From contig CAXTVM010000012.1 of NCBI GenBank assembly GCA_964247725.1, positions 1 to 64,000 on the forward strand: DNA of 64,000 nucleotides, written 5' to 3'. The translations under genes and the position numbers were made by a program. Source of the stretch: Lichenicola sp964247725. GTDB lineage: Bacteria > Pseudomonadota > Alphaproteobacteria > Acetobacterales > Acetobacteraceae. Positions 8,003-18,323 of this stretch are shown here, piece after piece; the stretch's first letter is position 1, and each line of letters begins with the position of its first letter. The notes below the pieces were generated by a model that saw nothing but the letters and a program-made list of their open reading frames with translations, did no database searches and was not told where the DNA came from.

Positions 8003-9277
8003 TTGGATATCCTGCCGTCATCGCCCGCCCTCGACCCCCGACGCCGCCGCGACACCGGCCGGCACGCGGCCGGATGCCGGCCCGACCGGCTGTCGTCGGT
8101 CGCGTTCCTGAGCACCCTGCCGCCCGAGCGATGCGGGCTCGCCACCTTCGCCTCCGACCTGATGACGGCGGTCCAGGGCCTGGCACCGGCCGTGAGCTGC
8201 GTTCCGGTCGCCGTCACCGGCGGCGGGGCGGCGGTGGACGGCGCCGGCCCTGTCACCCGCCCTGGCCCTATCACCGGCCCTGGCACCTTGGCCGTCGCCA
8301 GGCACGACGCGCAGGCCTACCGGCGGTCCGCCGCCGCGCTGAACGACGCCGGGGTGTCCGTGCTGTGCGTGCAGCACGAGTACGGGATCTTCGGCGGTCC
8401 CGACGGGGCGCTGCTGCTGGACCTGGTCGAGGGCGCGCGCATGCCGGTGGTGGTCACCCTGCACACGGTGCTGGACCGGCCGAGCCCGGGCCAGCGCCGG
8501 GTGATGCGGCGCCTGCTGGACCGCGCCGCCCGCGTCGTCGTGATGACGCAGCGTTCCGCCGCCGTCATGGCGTCGGTGCACGGCCTGCGGCCGGACCGGC
8601 TGCGCGTGGTGCCGCACGGCATCCCGCTGCCGCTGGCGGAAGGCCGGGACGCCTCCCGCCTGGCCCAGGCGATGCAGGGGCGGCCGACGCTGCTGACGTT
8701 CGGGCTGCTGTCGCCCGGCAAGGGGATCGAGCACGTGATCGCAGCGCTGCCGGCGCTGGCGCGGCGCCGGCCCGACATCCTCTACGTGGTCATGGGCGCC
8801 AGCCACCCGAACCTGGTGCGCGAGCAGGGCGAGGCCTACCGGGACGGGCTGACGGCGCTGGCCGAGCGGCTGGGGGTGGCGGCCAACGTCCGCTTCGTGA
8901 ACCGGTACGTCGACCTGCCGGAGCTGATGCAGGCGCTGAACGCGGCCGACCTGTACGTCACCCCCTACCTCAACGAGGCGCAGAGCGTGTCCGGCACCCT
9001 GTCCTACAGCTACGGCAGCGGCACGCCGGTGGTGTCCACGCCCTACCACCATGCCGCGGAGCTGCTGGCGGACGGGCGCGGCGTGCTGGTGCCGTTCGCC
9101 GATCCGGACGCGATCGCCGCCGCCGTGGCCACCCTGCTCGACGATCCTGCCCGCATGGCATCGATGCGCCGGGCCGCCCTCCGTGACGGGCGCCGCATGC
9201 TGTGGCCGCATGTCGGTGCGCGTTACCTGGAGGTCTTCCGCGAGGCGGTGGCGGAGCCGGTCGCAGCCGGCGCCTGA
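8003..9277 (+). CDS. GT4-type glycosyltransferase
   Basis: A retaining GT-B glycosyltransferase of about 424 residues. The N-terminal part starts with SSVAFLSTLPPERCGLATFA, typical of a donor/acceptor Rossmann half, and contains VLCVQHEYGIFGGPDGALLL. The C-terminal half has LTFGLLSPGKGIEHVIAALP, a sugar-nucleotide-binding stretch (VTPYLNEAQSVSGTLSYSYG) and GTPVVSTPYHHAAELL. The open frame extends upstream over the tRNA, so the real start is internal; TTG at 8003 lies eight bases after a GAGG and is preferred, TTG 7997 is possible. It is followed after two bases by a glycosidase-like gene; similar pairs are sometimes fused. Likely role: synthesis of a cell-surface or storage mannan/glucan. Acceptor unknown. 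Confidence 0.82.
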   Translation: MDILPSSPALDPRRRRDTGRHAAGCRPDRLSSVAFLSTLPPERCGLATFASDLMTAVQGLAPAVSCVPVAVTGGGAAVDGAGPVTRPGPITGPGTLAVARHDAQAYRRSAAALNDAGVSVLCVQHEYGIFGGPDGALLLDLVEGARMPVVVTLHTVLDRPSPGQRRVMRRLLDRAARVVVMTQRSAAVMASVHGLRPDRLRVVPHGIPLPLAEGRDASRLAQAMQGRPTLLTFGLLSPGKGIEHVIAALPALARRRPDILYVVMGASHPNLVREQGEAYRDGLTALAERLGVAANVRFVNRYVDLPELMQALNAADLYVTPYLNEAQSVSGTLSYSYGSGTPVVSTPYHHAAELLADGRGVLVPFADPDAIAAAVATLLDDPARMASMRRAALRDGRRMLWPHVGARYLEVFREAVAEPVAAGA

Positions 9278-9279
9278 GA

Positions 9280-10422
9280 GTGGACCGGCCCCTCGAGCTC
9301 GGCCACCTGTGGCGCCTGCTGGACGACACCGGCATCGCGCAGCACGCGACCTACCACGTGGTGGCGCGTGCGCACGGCTACTGCCTGGACGACAACGCGC
9401 GCGGTCTGCTGCTGGCCGCCGGGCTACAGCGGGCCGGCCTGCACCGGGACCGGACGGACCTGCTGTTCGCGCGCACCGCCGCCTTCCTGCAGCACGCCTG
9501 GAACGACGCGGCCGGCCGGTTCCGCAACTTCATGGGCTACGACCGCAGGTGGCTGGAGGAGGCCGGGTCGGAGGACAGCCACGGCCGTGCCGTCTGGGCG
9601 CTCGGCGTGGCGGAGCGGGACGCGTCGGACGACGACGCACGGCGGTGGGCGCGGGAGATGCTGGACCGGGCCACGCCGGCGCTGCGCGGGTTCAGCTCGC
9701 CGCGCGCGCTGGCCTCCGGCCTGCTCGGCCTCGCCGCCTGCGGGTCCGAGACCGGGGCGCCGGATTGGGCGCCCTTGCGCGCGGCCCTGGCCGACCGGCT
9801 GCTGGACCATCTGCGGGACAGCCGCGGGCCGGACTGGGTCTGGTTCGAGCGGGCGCTCAGCTACGACAATGCCCGGCTGCCGCAGGCGATGCTGGCGGCC
9901 GGACAGCGCGATGCGCGGCCGGACTGGCTCGATGCCGGCCTCGACGCGCTGGGCTGGCTCTGCCGCGCGCAGAGCTCCGCCGCCGGGCAGTTCGCGCCGG
10001 TGGGCAGCGACGGCGGCTGGACCCGCGGCGGCGATCGCGCCCGGTTCGATCAGCAGCCGATCGAGGCCGCCGCCACGGTCTCGGCGGCGCTGCTGGCCTG
10101 GCGTATCGCCGGCGACGCACGTTGGCTGGACGAGGCGGCGCGCGCGCATGCCTGGTTCCTCGGCGCCAACGCGCTGGGCCAGCCGCTGGTGGTGACGGCG
10201 AGCGGAGCCTGCCGAGACGGGCTGCATCCGGACCGGGTCAACGCCAACCAGGGTGCCGAGTCGACGCTGGCCTGGCTGCAGGCGGATCTGGAGATGGCGC
10301 AGGAGGAAGGCCAGGGCGCTGCCCTGGACCCGTTGGGGCCGTCACGCGAAGCGTGCTGGCGCACGACGGCCCCAGACCCCGATTCGCAAGAAGATCACTC
10401 GTATGTGGAAGTACGCCCTTGA
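9280..10422 (+). CDS. Glycosidase-like (alpha/alpha six-hairpin) protein with repeat-derived tail
   Basis: A protein of about 380 residues with the helical repeats of six-hairpin glycosidases and phosphorylases: YCLDDNARGLLLAAG, DSHGRAVWALGVAE, DWVWFERALSYDNARLPQAM, DQQPIEAAATVSAALLAW. It probably acts with the preceding glycosyltransferase: GTG 9280 starts two bases after that stop, and related pairs occur fused. The native protein should end near NANQGAESTLAWLQADLEMA. From about 10304 the frame runs into a dispersed intergenic repeat, which supplies the last 38 or so residues and the TGA. The tail is therefore not part of the original family. Substrate unknown. Confidence 0.72.
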   Translation: MDRPLELGHLWRLLDDTGIAQHATYHVVARAHGYCLDDNARGLLLAAGLQRAGLHRDRTDLLFARTAAFLQHAWNDAAGRFRNFMGYDRRWLEEAGSEDSHGRAVWALGVAERDASDDDARRWAREMLDRATPALRGFSSPRALASGLLGLAACGSETGAPDWAPLRAALADRLLDHLRDSRGPDWVWFERALSYDNARLPQAMLAAGQRDARPDWLDAGLDALGWLCRAQSSAAGQFAPVGSDGGWTRGGDRARFDQQPIEAAATVSAALLAWRIAGDARWLDEAARAHAWFLGANALGQPLVVTASGACRDGLHPDRVNANQGAESTLAWLQADLEMAQEEGQGAALDPLGPSREACWRTTAPDPDSQEDHSYVEVRP

Positions 10423-10497
10423 CGGATCGGGGCCTGGGGCCCGCGGCCCCAGTGGGGTCCAGGGGCAAAGCCCCTTGGCCTTCCTTCCAGTGCGACA
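10304..10497 (+). repeat. Dispersed palindromic element, copy 1
   Basis: Begins AGGAAGGCCAGGGCGCTGCC and ends GCCTTCCTTCCAGTGCGACA. It contains nested palindromes: CCAGGGCGCTGCCCTGG, the GGGGCCGTC...GACGGCCCC stem, and GGGGCCCGCGGCCCC. It overlaps the 3' end of the glycosidase-like gene. It is nearly identical to the reverse complement of the copy at 49510-49695. Confidence 0.92.
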
Positions 10498-10560
10498 GCG
10501 TGCGGCCGCAAGCTGTAACCGCCCCGGCGCCGCCGACGAACGACCCGGAGAAAGGTGCCC

Positions 10561-12312
10561 ATGGTCCTGTTGCTGGTGTCCTACCTAGGTGGCGTGCTGA
10601 CCATCCTCAGCCCATGCATCCTGCCGGTGCTGCCGTTCGTGTTCGCGCGCGCCGACCAGCCCTTCGTGCGCAGCGGCCTGCCGCTGCTGGTCGGCATGGC
10701 GGCCACCTTCGCCGCCGTCGCGACCCTGGCCGCGGTCGGCGGCGGCTGGGCGGTGCAGACCAACCATTTCGGGCGCCTCACCGCCATCCTGCTGCTGAGC
10801 CTGTTCGGGATCACGCTGCTGTTCCCGTCGCTGTCGACCCGGCTCACCCAGCCGCTGGTCGGCCTGGGCGCGCGGCTGTCGCAGCGGGCGTCGGACGGTG
10901 CCGGCACCGGCGCCTCGGTCTGGCCGTCCTTCATCCTCGGCATCGCCACCGGCCTGCTCTGGGCGCCGTGCGCCGGCCCGATCCTGGGGCTGGTGCTCAC
11001 CGGCGCCGCGCTGCGGGGTGCAAGCGTCGGTACCTCGCTGCTGCTGCTGGCCTATGCCCTGGGAGCCGCCACCTCGCTCGCCGTGGCCCTGCTGATCGGC
11101 GGCCGCGTGTTCCGGGCGATGAAACGCTCGCTCGGCGTCGGCGAGTGGATCCGGCGCGGCCTGGGCGTCGCCGTGCTGGCCGGCGTGGTCGCGATCGGCT
11201 TCGGCCTCGACACCGGCCTGCTGACCCGGGTCTCGCTGGCCAGCACCAGCGGGCTGGAGCAGGGCCTGATCGACCGCACGCGGGTGACGCCCGAGGGGAC
11301 CTCAGCGGCGACGCCGGCGGTGGCCCGGACCGAGGGTGGCGCGCTGCCGGTGCTGGGGCGGATCCCCTCGCTGGAGGGCGCGGTAACCTGGCTGAACTCG
11401 CCGCCGCTGATCGCGGACGGGCTGCGCGGCCGGGTCGTGCTGATCGATTTCTGGACCTACTCCTGCATCAACTGCCTGCGCTCGATCCCCTATCTGCGGG
11501 CTTGGGCCGACAGGTATCGCGACCAGGGGCTGGTGGTGATCGGCGTCCATGCGCCGGAGTTCGCCTTCGAGCGCGACGTCGGCAACGTCCGCCGGGCGGT
11601 CGCGGACCTCAGGATCGCCTATCCCGTGGCCGTCGACGACGGCTATGCGATCTGGCGCGCCTTCAAGAACCAGTACTGGCCCGCCCACTACCTGATCGAC
11701 GCCCAGGGCCGGATCCGCGAGACCCATTTCGGCGAGGGCGACTATGACGGCACCGAGCGGGCGATCCAGGCGCTCCTGATCGAGGCCGGGGCCCGGGACG
11801 TGCCGACCGGCCTCGTGTCGGTGTCCGGCCACGGCGCCGAGGCCGCCGCCGACACCGTCGACGTGGGAACGCCCGAGACCTATCTCGGCTACGCGCGCGC
11901 CGCCAACTTCGCCTCGCCGGGCGGCCTGGTCGCCAACGCCGCCCACCTCTACGGCACCCCGCCGGGCGACCAACTCAACCAGTGGGCGCTTGACGGCGAG
12001 TGGACCGTGAGCGACGAAAGCGCCGCCCTCGACAAGGCGGGCGGCGCCATCTCCGACCGCTTCCACGCGCGCGACCTGCACCTGGTGCTGGGACCGGGGG
12101 CGGACGGCCAGCCGGTACGGTTCCGGGTTCTGATCGACGGCCACCCGCCGCTCGCCGATCACGGGGCGGACGTCGATGCCGACGGCTACGGCGTCGTCCG
12201 CGACCAGCGCCTGTACCAGCTGGTCCGCCAGCGCCAGGCGGTGACGGACCGCGACTTCAGCATCGAGTTCCTCGATCCCGGCGTCCACGCCTTCGCCTTC
12301 ACCTTCGGCTAG
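10561..12312 (+). CDS. DipZ-like thiol:disulfide interchange protein (CcdA + thioredoxin)
   Basis: A membrane protein of about 583 residues that moves reducing power from cytoplasm to periplasm. Residues 1-220 are a DsbD/CcdA-type membrane domain with conserved cysteines in LTILSPCILPVLPFVF and GLLWAPCAGPILGLVL. After a linker, a TlpA/redoxin domain (about 270-400) has the CxxC centre WTYSCINCLRS and FKNQYWPAHYLIDAQGRI. The C-terminal 160 residues form a beta-rich domain typical of DipZ (YLGYARAANFASPGG, DLHLVLGP, DPGVHAFAFTFG). The ATG at 10561 follows GGAGAAAGG; GTG 10555 is also in frame. It likely serves cytochrome c maturation or periplasmic thiol repair. Confidence 0.9.
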   Translation: MVLLLVSYLGGVLTILSPCILPVLPFVFARADQPFVRSGLPLLVGMAATFAAVATLAAVGGGWAVQTNHFGRLTAILLLSLFGITLLFPSLSTRLTQPLVGLGARLSQRASDGAGTGASVWPSFILGIATGLLWAPCAGPILGLVLTGAALRGASVGTSLLLLAYALGAATSLAVALLIGGRVFRAMKRSLGVGEWIRRGLGVAVLAGVVAIGFGLDTGLLTRVSLASTSGLEQGLIDRTRVTPEGTSAATPAVARTEGGALPVLGRIPSLEGAVTWLNSPPLIADGLRGRVVLIDFWTYSCINCLRSIPYLRAWADRYRDQGLVVIGVHAPEFAFERDVGNVRRAVADLRIAYPVAVDDGYAIWRAFKNQYWPAHYLIDAQGRIRETHFGEGDYDGTERAIQALLIEAGARDVPTGLVSVSGHGAEAAADTVDVGTPETYLGYARAANFASPGGLVANAAHLYGTPPGDQLNQWALDGEWTVSDESAALDKAGGAISDRFHARDLHLVLGPGADGQPVRFRVLIDGHPPLADHGADVDADGYGVVRDQRLYQLVRQRQAVTDRDFSIEFLDPGVHAFAFTFG

Positions 12313-12330
12313 GCGGCGGGGAGGGGTCCG

Positions 12331-12410
12331 GGGCTATCGCATTCGAGGAGACGTGGAAGGAGAAGGCCAGGGGCAAAGCCCCTGGCCTTCCTCCCAATGC
12401 AATAGCCGTG
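12331..12410. repeat. Dispersed palindromic element, copy 2 (minimal form)
   Basis: Only the outer parts of the element remain: GGCTATCGCATTCGAGGAG at one end, AATGCAATAGCC at the other, and a central perfect hairpin AAGGCCAGGGGC-AAA-GCCCCTGGCCTT. It lies between the convergent dipZ and helicase genes and could act as a bidirectional terminator. Confidence 0.88.
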
Positions 12411-12418
12411 GGAAGGGA

Positions 12419-13735
<1,317 letters not shown>

Positions 13736-14016
13736 GGAAAGGGGGACGCCTCCTGGCGTCGGATCCGGCCGGCGGCGCGGGCCGCGACGGGGAAAGATCG
13801 TCTGTTGGGGTGTGAGATCGATGGCGCACGGGCCTGTCGCCGTCGCAGGACGGCAGCCGGTCGCAAGGGAGAGATGCTGGATGGGTGAGGGTGCGCCGTT
13901 CCTGGAAAGAGCGGCCCTCTGCGCCGGACCGTCCTTCGACAAGGAGGCGTCAGGCGCTGCGCAGGGCACCTCACGATCGCGTGTGTAATGGTTGGCGATC
14001 GGAAAGGCAAGAAAAA
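13736..14016. other. Gene-free stretch upstream of the helicase
   Basis: No supported gene here; open frames through it are GC-driven. It probably holds the helicase promoter and leader. It is followed by dispersed-repeat sequence up to the stop of the GT21 gene. Confidence 0.5.
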
Positions 14017-14258
14017 AGGAAGGCCAGGGCGCTGCCCTGGGCCCGTTAAAGCTGCAAGCCCCAGGACCCGATTCGCAAGAAGGCAGGGGCACTGCCATCG
14101 CATGGATTTTTTCGGGCCTGTCCGCTTCACCGGCAAGCCGATCTTCGGGCCGTAGGATCGGGTTCGAGCTGCCAGACCGCTCCGGGTGACCCCGAAGCGA
14201 GCCGCAGCCCTCCTGATGCGATGGCCGTGGGTCCAGGGGCGACGCCCCTGGGCTTCCC
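14017..14258. repeat. Dispersed palindromic element, copy 3 (composite/diverged)
   Basis: Starts AGGAAGGCCAGGGCGCTGCC and ends with GGTCCAGGGGCGACGCCCCT followed by GGGCTTCCC. The middle is longer and more diverged than in other copies (CAGGACCCGATTCGCAAGAA is recognisable), so this may be two insertions or one copy interrupted by other sequence. The right end touches the stop codon of the GT21 gene. Confidence 0.75.
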
Positions 14259-15503
14259 TCAGCGATCCGACTCCAGCGGCTCCGCCGCGGATGGCTTCCG
14301 AAGCTCCCGTCCCTCGGGTCGGCCGGATGCGGCACCGTCGATCGTCATGGCGTTGCCGCGCCAGACGAAGTCGTCGCGCAGCCAGGCCTGCACCCACAGC
14401 ACCGGCAGCAGCAGGTCGCGGATCACCAAGGCCGCCAGCAGGCGCGGCGCCAGGTACCAGCCCGCCGCCCGCGCCAGCACCGCCTCCGTGCCGAACCAGA
14501 TCGCCGCCAGCAGGGCCACCGCTACCGTCACGCTCGCCCCGTCGAGCCAGGCCGCCGCGGCGCCGGCCAGGATCGGGAACGCCGAGCCGGTCAGGATCTC
14601 GGGCACGAACATCAGCGGGAAGGTGGTGCGGCGCAGCGTCGCCCAGCGCCGTTGCCGGGCCCAGACCTGGCCGAAGCTCCGCATCCCCAGCGGCTGCAGG
14701 AACGGCGCGTCGACCAGATGCACGCGCAGGCCCGCGTCGCGGATCACCTTGGTGAAGGCGGCATCCTCGGCCACCTCGCCACCCAGCGCCGCCAGCAGCC
14801 CGCCGGCGCGGTCGACCACGCCGCGATGGCACAGCATGCTCTTGCCCTGCGCGAAGCCGAACCCCAGCGACTCGCTGAAATACTGCCAGCGCGCCTCGAA
14901 CGTGTTGAGGAACGCGCACTCCACCGCCGCCCAGAAATTGCCCGGGCGCGCGCCGATCGGCATCGAGCACACGAGCCCGGTGTCGCGGCGCCAGCGCCCC
15001 AGCATGCGCTGAACGTAGTCCGGCGGCATCAGCACGTTGCTGTCGGCCAGGATGATCCAGTCGTACCGCGCCGCGGCCCAACCCTTGAGCACGTTGTCGA
15101 GCTTGAGGTTGGCGCTGCGCCGGTCCTCGCCGATCAGCAGCCGGGCCGGCACCCGGGTCCCTGCGTCCAGCAGCCGGCGCACGATCGGCACCACCGGATC
15201 GTCGGCGCGGGCGACGCAGAACACGACCTCGTAGCTCGGGTAGTCGAGCGCCAGGCTCGAGGCCAGCGTCTCGTGCTCGAACTCGTCCACCTGGCACACC
15301 GGGCGGATGATGGTGACGGCGGGAGCGTCCGGCTGCGCGGGCGCCGGACCGCGGACCCGGCAGCGGACGGAGGCAAGCGCGATGCCGGCCAGGTGCAGGC
15401 CGGTGGCGCCAAGGCAGCCGGCGGCGGCGAACGTGGCGAGCGTGATCACACCCCTGGGCTCGGTCGGATCAAGGATGCCGACCTCGTCGCCGCCCCGCAC
15501 CAT
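14259..15503 (-). CDS. GT21-type glycosyltransferase (ceramide glucosyltransferase / HpnI-like)
   Basis: A 414-residue membrane glycosyltransferase. One TM helix near the N-terminus is followed by a GT-A domain: VTIIRPVCQVDEFEHETLAS, LDNVLKGWAAARYDWIILAD with the metal-site DSN, EDAAFTKVIRDAGLR, and the (Q/R)xxRW signature in WARQRRWATLRR. Several C-terminal TM helices follow. This layout fits ceramide glucosyltransferases and the hopanoid enzyme HpnI, which use a UDP-sugar at the inner membrane. No other hopanoid gene is nearby, so glucosylceramide synthesis is equally likely. The start at 15503 may be slightly long. Confidence 0.8.
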   Translation of the reverse strand: MVRGGDEVGILDPTEPRGVITLATFAAAGCLGATGLHLAGIALASVRCRVRGPAPAQPDAPAVTIIRPVCQVDEFEHETLASSLALDYPSYEVVFCVARADDPVVPIVRRLLDAGTRVPARLLIGEDRRSANLKLDNVLKGWAAARYDWIILADSNVLMPPDYVQRMLGRWRRDTGLVCSMPIGARPGNFWAAVECAFLNTFEARWQYFSESLGFGFAQGKSMLCHRGVVDRAGGLLAALGGEVAEDAAFTKVIRDAGLRVHLVDAPFLQPLGMRSFGQVWARQRRWATLRRTTFPLMFVPEILTGSAFPILAGAAAAWLDGASVTVAVALLAAIWFGTEAVLARAAGWYLAPRLLAALVIRDLLLPVLWVQAWLRDDFVWRGNAMTIDGAASGRPEGRELRKPSAAEPLESDR

Positions 15504-15632
15504 AAGATCCTCGGCCCGAAGCTTGTCCAGTGACGCTTCGATGTCGGCCGCTTCCCAGCCGATCGAGCCTGGGATCGTTGACGAGGCAGAGACGTGGGGA
15601 AAGACTTGGGCTCACCATCACGGAGTGCCCTG

Positions 15633-16045
15633 ATGACGACGAGCCCCCACACCCTGCTGAGCGCGTTCCTCCTGGCGGCGTCCTACGCCGCCTGCAGCCC
15701 GATGATGACCGTGTCCGGCCCGACGCCGATCAGTGGCGATGCCGTGGCGTAGGGCCGCCGGATCCCGACCGTCAGCTTCCATCTGAACGACCGCGTCGTC
15801 CAGCTGGTGGACTTCACCTGGCCCGTTCCGCAGCAGGATGGCGGTGTCCACGCGTGCAAGTGGCGGTGGTATCGGGACAGGATGCTGGTCTCCGATACGC
15901 CGGAGAAGCGCCTGGACTTCCGCAGCACGCCCTTCACGCTGCGCACCGCACGCGCGGCGGCGCCGTTCGGTCCGGGCCGGTCATGGTCGATACCCTCGTG
16001 AACGGCAAGGTCGTGGCGACCAGCGCCTTCACCATCACCGGCTGA
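15633..16045 (+). pseudogene. Putative lipoprotein, broken
   Basis: Starts MTTSPHTLLSAFLLAASYAA followed by Cys, a credible lipoprotein signal with the lipidated Cys at residue 21. The frame stops at TAG 15750-15752 but continues as RRIPTVSFHLNDRVVQLVDF and KWRWYRDRMLVSDTPEKRLD. Near 15980 a frameshift moves the end (VMVDTLVNGKVVATSAFTIT) to another frame. One nonsense codon and one frameshift make it a pseudogene. The original was a small envelope protein of unknown function. Confidence 0.6.
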
Positions 16046-16077
16046 CGGCCCGTTCGGCGGCCGCGAGCCTGCCTCCA

Positions 16078-16190
16078 TCCCGTTCGGAGCCGGTTCGAGA
16101 CTGGAGTGTGCCGGGTGGGAGCGCCGCGCCAGCGGGACGGCCGGCGTGTCCTTCGAGAACCGGAGCGGAGCGGCGTCCTGGTCGTGAGCG
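16078..16190 (-). repeat. Second dispersed repeat family, copy 1
   Basis: On the minus strand this reads GCCGCTCCGCTCCGGTTCTC then GAAGGACACGCCGGCCGTCC and GCGGCGCTCCCACCCGGCAC. The same series occurs on the plus strand at about 45531-45615 with moderate divergence over about 85 bases. It lies between the lipoprotein pseudogene and the IS110 remnant. Confidence 0.7.
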
Positions 16191-16297
16191 ACGGCCGAGC
16201 GCAGACGGGTGCGTCTGATCGCCGGCGGACGCCCTTCTCGAACCGGCTTTCAGCCGGCCGCGTCCGGCGCCAGCGGCAGCACGACCCGGACGACGCA

Positions 16298-16711
16298 GCG
16301 CCGGCCTGGCAGCAAGCCGATCGTGCCGCCATGCCGCCGCTCCACCAGCTGGCGCCGGGCGGCGAGGTCGCGGATCTCCTGCTGGACGGCGGTGGGAAGC
16401 TTGGCGTCGGGCAGGTCCATGAGCTTGAGCGAAGCGGGCGATGACGGCGGCGTCCAGCCGGTCGGTCTTGGCCTGGATGCCCAGGCTCTTGCGGAAACCG
16501 AAGATGCGCTCGGAATTGACTCGGCGCACCTGCAGGCCGAGCGCGGCCAGGCCGAGGGCGACCTTGAGCTCGAGGCCGCCGGTGGCCTCGAGCACGACGC
16601 GACGGACACCGGTCTGCACCAGGTGCCGGCCAGGCCCAGGGCGGCGGCTGCGGTGTCGGCGACCCGCTGGTGGGTCTTGTGTGGGAGGACGACGGCATCG
16701 ACCGCAGTGTG
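16298..16711 (-). pseudogene. IS110-family transposase, N-terminal remnant
   Basis: Pieces of the DEDD catalytic domain of an IS110-type transposase lie in two alternating frames: VVLPHKTHQRVAD, then RVVLEATGGLELKVALGLAA with SLGIQAKTDRLDAAVIARFA, then LKLMDLPDAKLPTAVQQEIR. KTDRLDA and VLEATGG are characteristic of the family. Two frameshifts and loss of the C-terminal transposase_20 domain make it inactive. Confidence 0.8.
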
Positions 16712-16800
16712 GGCGCTCCGGCTGCCCACCACGCTCCCACGCAGCCAGCCCGACTTGCAGGGGGTCGGGGGGGGGCGGAGTCCCTAGCCTTCTTCCCCAG

Positions 16801-18225
16801 TCAGAAGCGCAGGCGGCCGGCGCTGACCGCGGCGGCGAGGAGCGCCGTCGCCGACGCCAGCGCCAGGCAGTCCCGGTTGGCGGCATGGCCCAGCAGCGAG
16901 AAGCCCATCGCCACCAGCATGGCGCCGACGGTCTGGCCGAGCAGCCGCGCCACCGCGATCATGCCGCTGGCGCTGCCGCTGCGGGCTGGCGGCGCCGCCA
17001 GCAGGATGGCGCGGTTGTTGGGCGGCTGGAACAGCCCGAAGCCGGCGCCGGCCAGCGCGATCCGCCAGGCGATGTCGGCGTTGCCGGGCCGCTCCGGCAT
17101 CAGCCACAGGGCGGCGAACCCGCAGGCGGTGAGGCACAGCCCGGCCGAGGACAGCACCGAGGCCGGGTAGCGGTCGGACAGCCGTCCCACCAGCGGCGCC
17201 ACCACCACGATGGCGACCGGCCACGGCGTGATCAGCAGCCCGGTGGCGACGTCGGAGCGGCCGAGCGGGCCCTCCAGCGTGAACGGCATCGCGATGATGA
17301 AGAAGTTGGAGGCGACGAAGGCCAGAAAGCCGGTCAGCACGGCGGCGCGGAAGCCGCGCAGCCGCAGCAGGTCGAGCGGCAGCAGCGGATCGGCGCGGCC
17401 GAGCTGCCGGCGCACCAGCAGGGCGAGACATACCCCACCCAGCAGCAGCAGGGGAGCGGAGCCGGCGACGCCGTCCCGATGCGCCAGCCGATCGAAGCCG
17501 ACGATGAGGCCGCCGAAGGCGAGCGCGTTCAGCACCACCGACACCCCGTCGATCGGCGTCGGCAGCCGCGGCGTGCGCGGCAGTGCCACCGAGGCGGCCA
17601 CCAGCGCGATCCCGCCCAGCGGCAGGTTGATCAGGAACAGCCATGGCCAGGTCGCCACCGCCAGCACCACGGCCGCGATGGTGGGCCCGATCGCCACGCC
17701 GGCGGCGATCACCAGCCCGTTGAGCGCGATGCCGCGGCCGATGATGGCGCGCGGATAGATGTGGCGCAGCAGGGCGGCGTTCACGCTGATGATGCACGCA
17801 CTCCCGAACCCCTGCAGCGCCCGGGCGAGCGAGAGCTGCAGCAGCGTGGTGGAGGCCGCGCACAGCAGCGAGGCCACCACGAACAGCGCCAGCCCGATCC
17901 GGCACATCCGCGCGTAGCCGATGCGGTCGCCGAGTGCTGCCAGCGGCAGCAGCGAGACCACCGAGACCAGCTGGTAGGCGTTGATGATCCAGATCGCCGA
18001 CGAGGGGGCGGCATGGATGTCGTGCGCGATCCGCGGCAGCGCCACGTTGGCGATCGCATAGTCCAGCACCGACAGCAGCACCGACAGCCCGACCGCCAGC
18101 ATGGCGACCGCGCGGGCGCTGCCGTGGAGCCCGTCATGCTCGGCCGCGGCCGATGCGGGGCGGTCGGGCGGGGCGAGGTCGGGCGGGGCGGCGTCGGACG
18201 GGACGATCAGGGCGCGATCTGGCAT
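16801..18225 (-). CDS. MFS transporter, DHA2 (14-TMS) drug-exporter type
   Basis: A 474-residue proton-coupled exporter. After a 40-residue cytoplasmic N-terminus there are 14 hydrophobic segments. Motifs include LDYAIANVALPRIAHDI (the DHA2 motif in TM1), LGDRIGYARMCRIGLALF (motif A), ALQGFGSACIISVNAALLRH and the TM5 region GPTIAAVV. This fits the EmrB/QacA/SmvA branch, which exports lipophilic cations and drugs. It is divergent from the transglutaminase gene with about 100 bases between. Substrate not predictable. Confidence 0.88.
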   Translation of the reverse strand: MPDRALIVPSDAAPPDLAPPDRPASAAAEHDGLHGSARAVAMLAVGLSVLLSVLDYAIANVALPRIAHDIHAAPSSAIWIINAYQLVSVVSLLPLAALGDRIGYARMCRIGLALFVVASLLCAASTTLLQLSLARALQGFGSACIISVNAALLRHIYPRAIIGRGIALNGLVIAAGVAIGPTIAAVVLAVATWPWLFLINLPLGGIALVAASVALPRTPRLPTPIDGVSVVLNALAFGGLIVGFDRLAHRDGVAGSAPLLLLGGVCLALLVRRQLGRADPLLPLDLLRLRGFRAAVLTGFLAFVASNFFIIAMPFTLEGPLGRSDVATGLLITPWPVAIVVVAPLVGRLSDRYPASVLSSAGLCLTACGFAALWLMPERPGNADIAWRIALAGAGFGLFQPPNNRAILLAAPPARSGSASGMIAVARLLGQTVGAMLVAMGFSLLGHAANRDCLALASATALLAAAVSAGRLRF

Positions 18226-18323
18226 GGCGACGTTCTACAGCCGCGGAGCGCGAAAACCGAGCTTGCCGGCCAGGTCCGGCCTCGCCATGGTCGTGCGGAC
18301 AGCGCGAACGGAACCGCCGCCCG

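Noticed and set aside
9051..11747. 898-codon frame across the glycosidase-like gene, repeat and dipZ
   Set aside because: It is out of phase with three recognised features and reads as low-complexity Arg/Ala/Gly sequence. A GC artefact.
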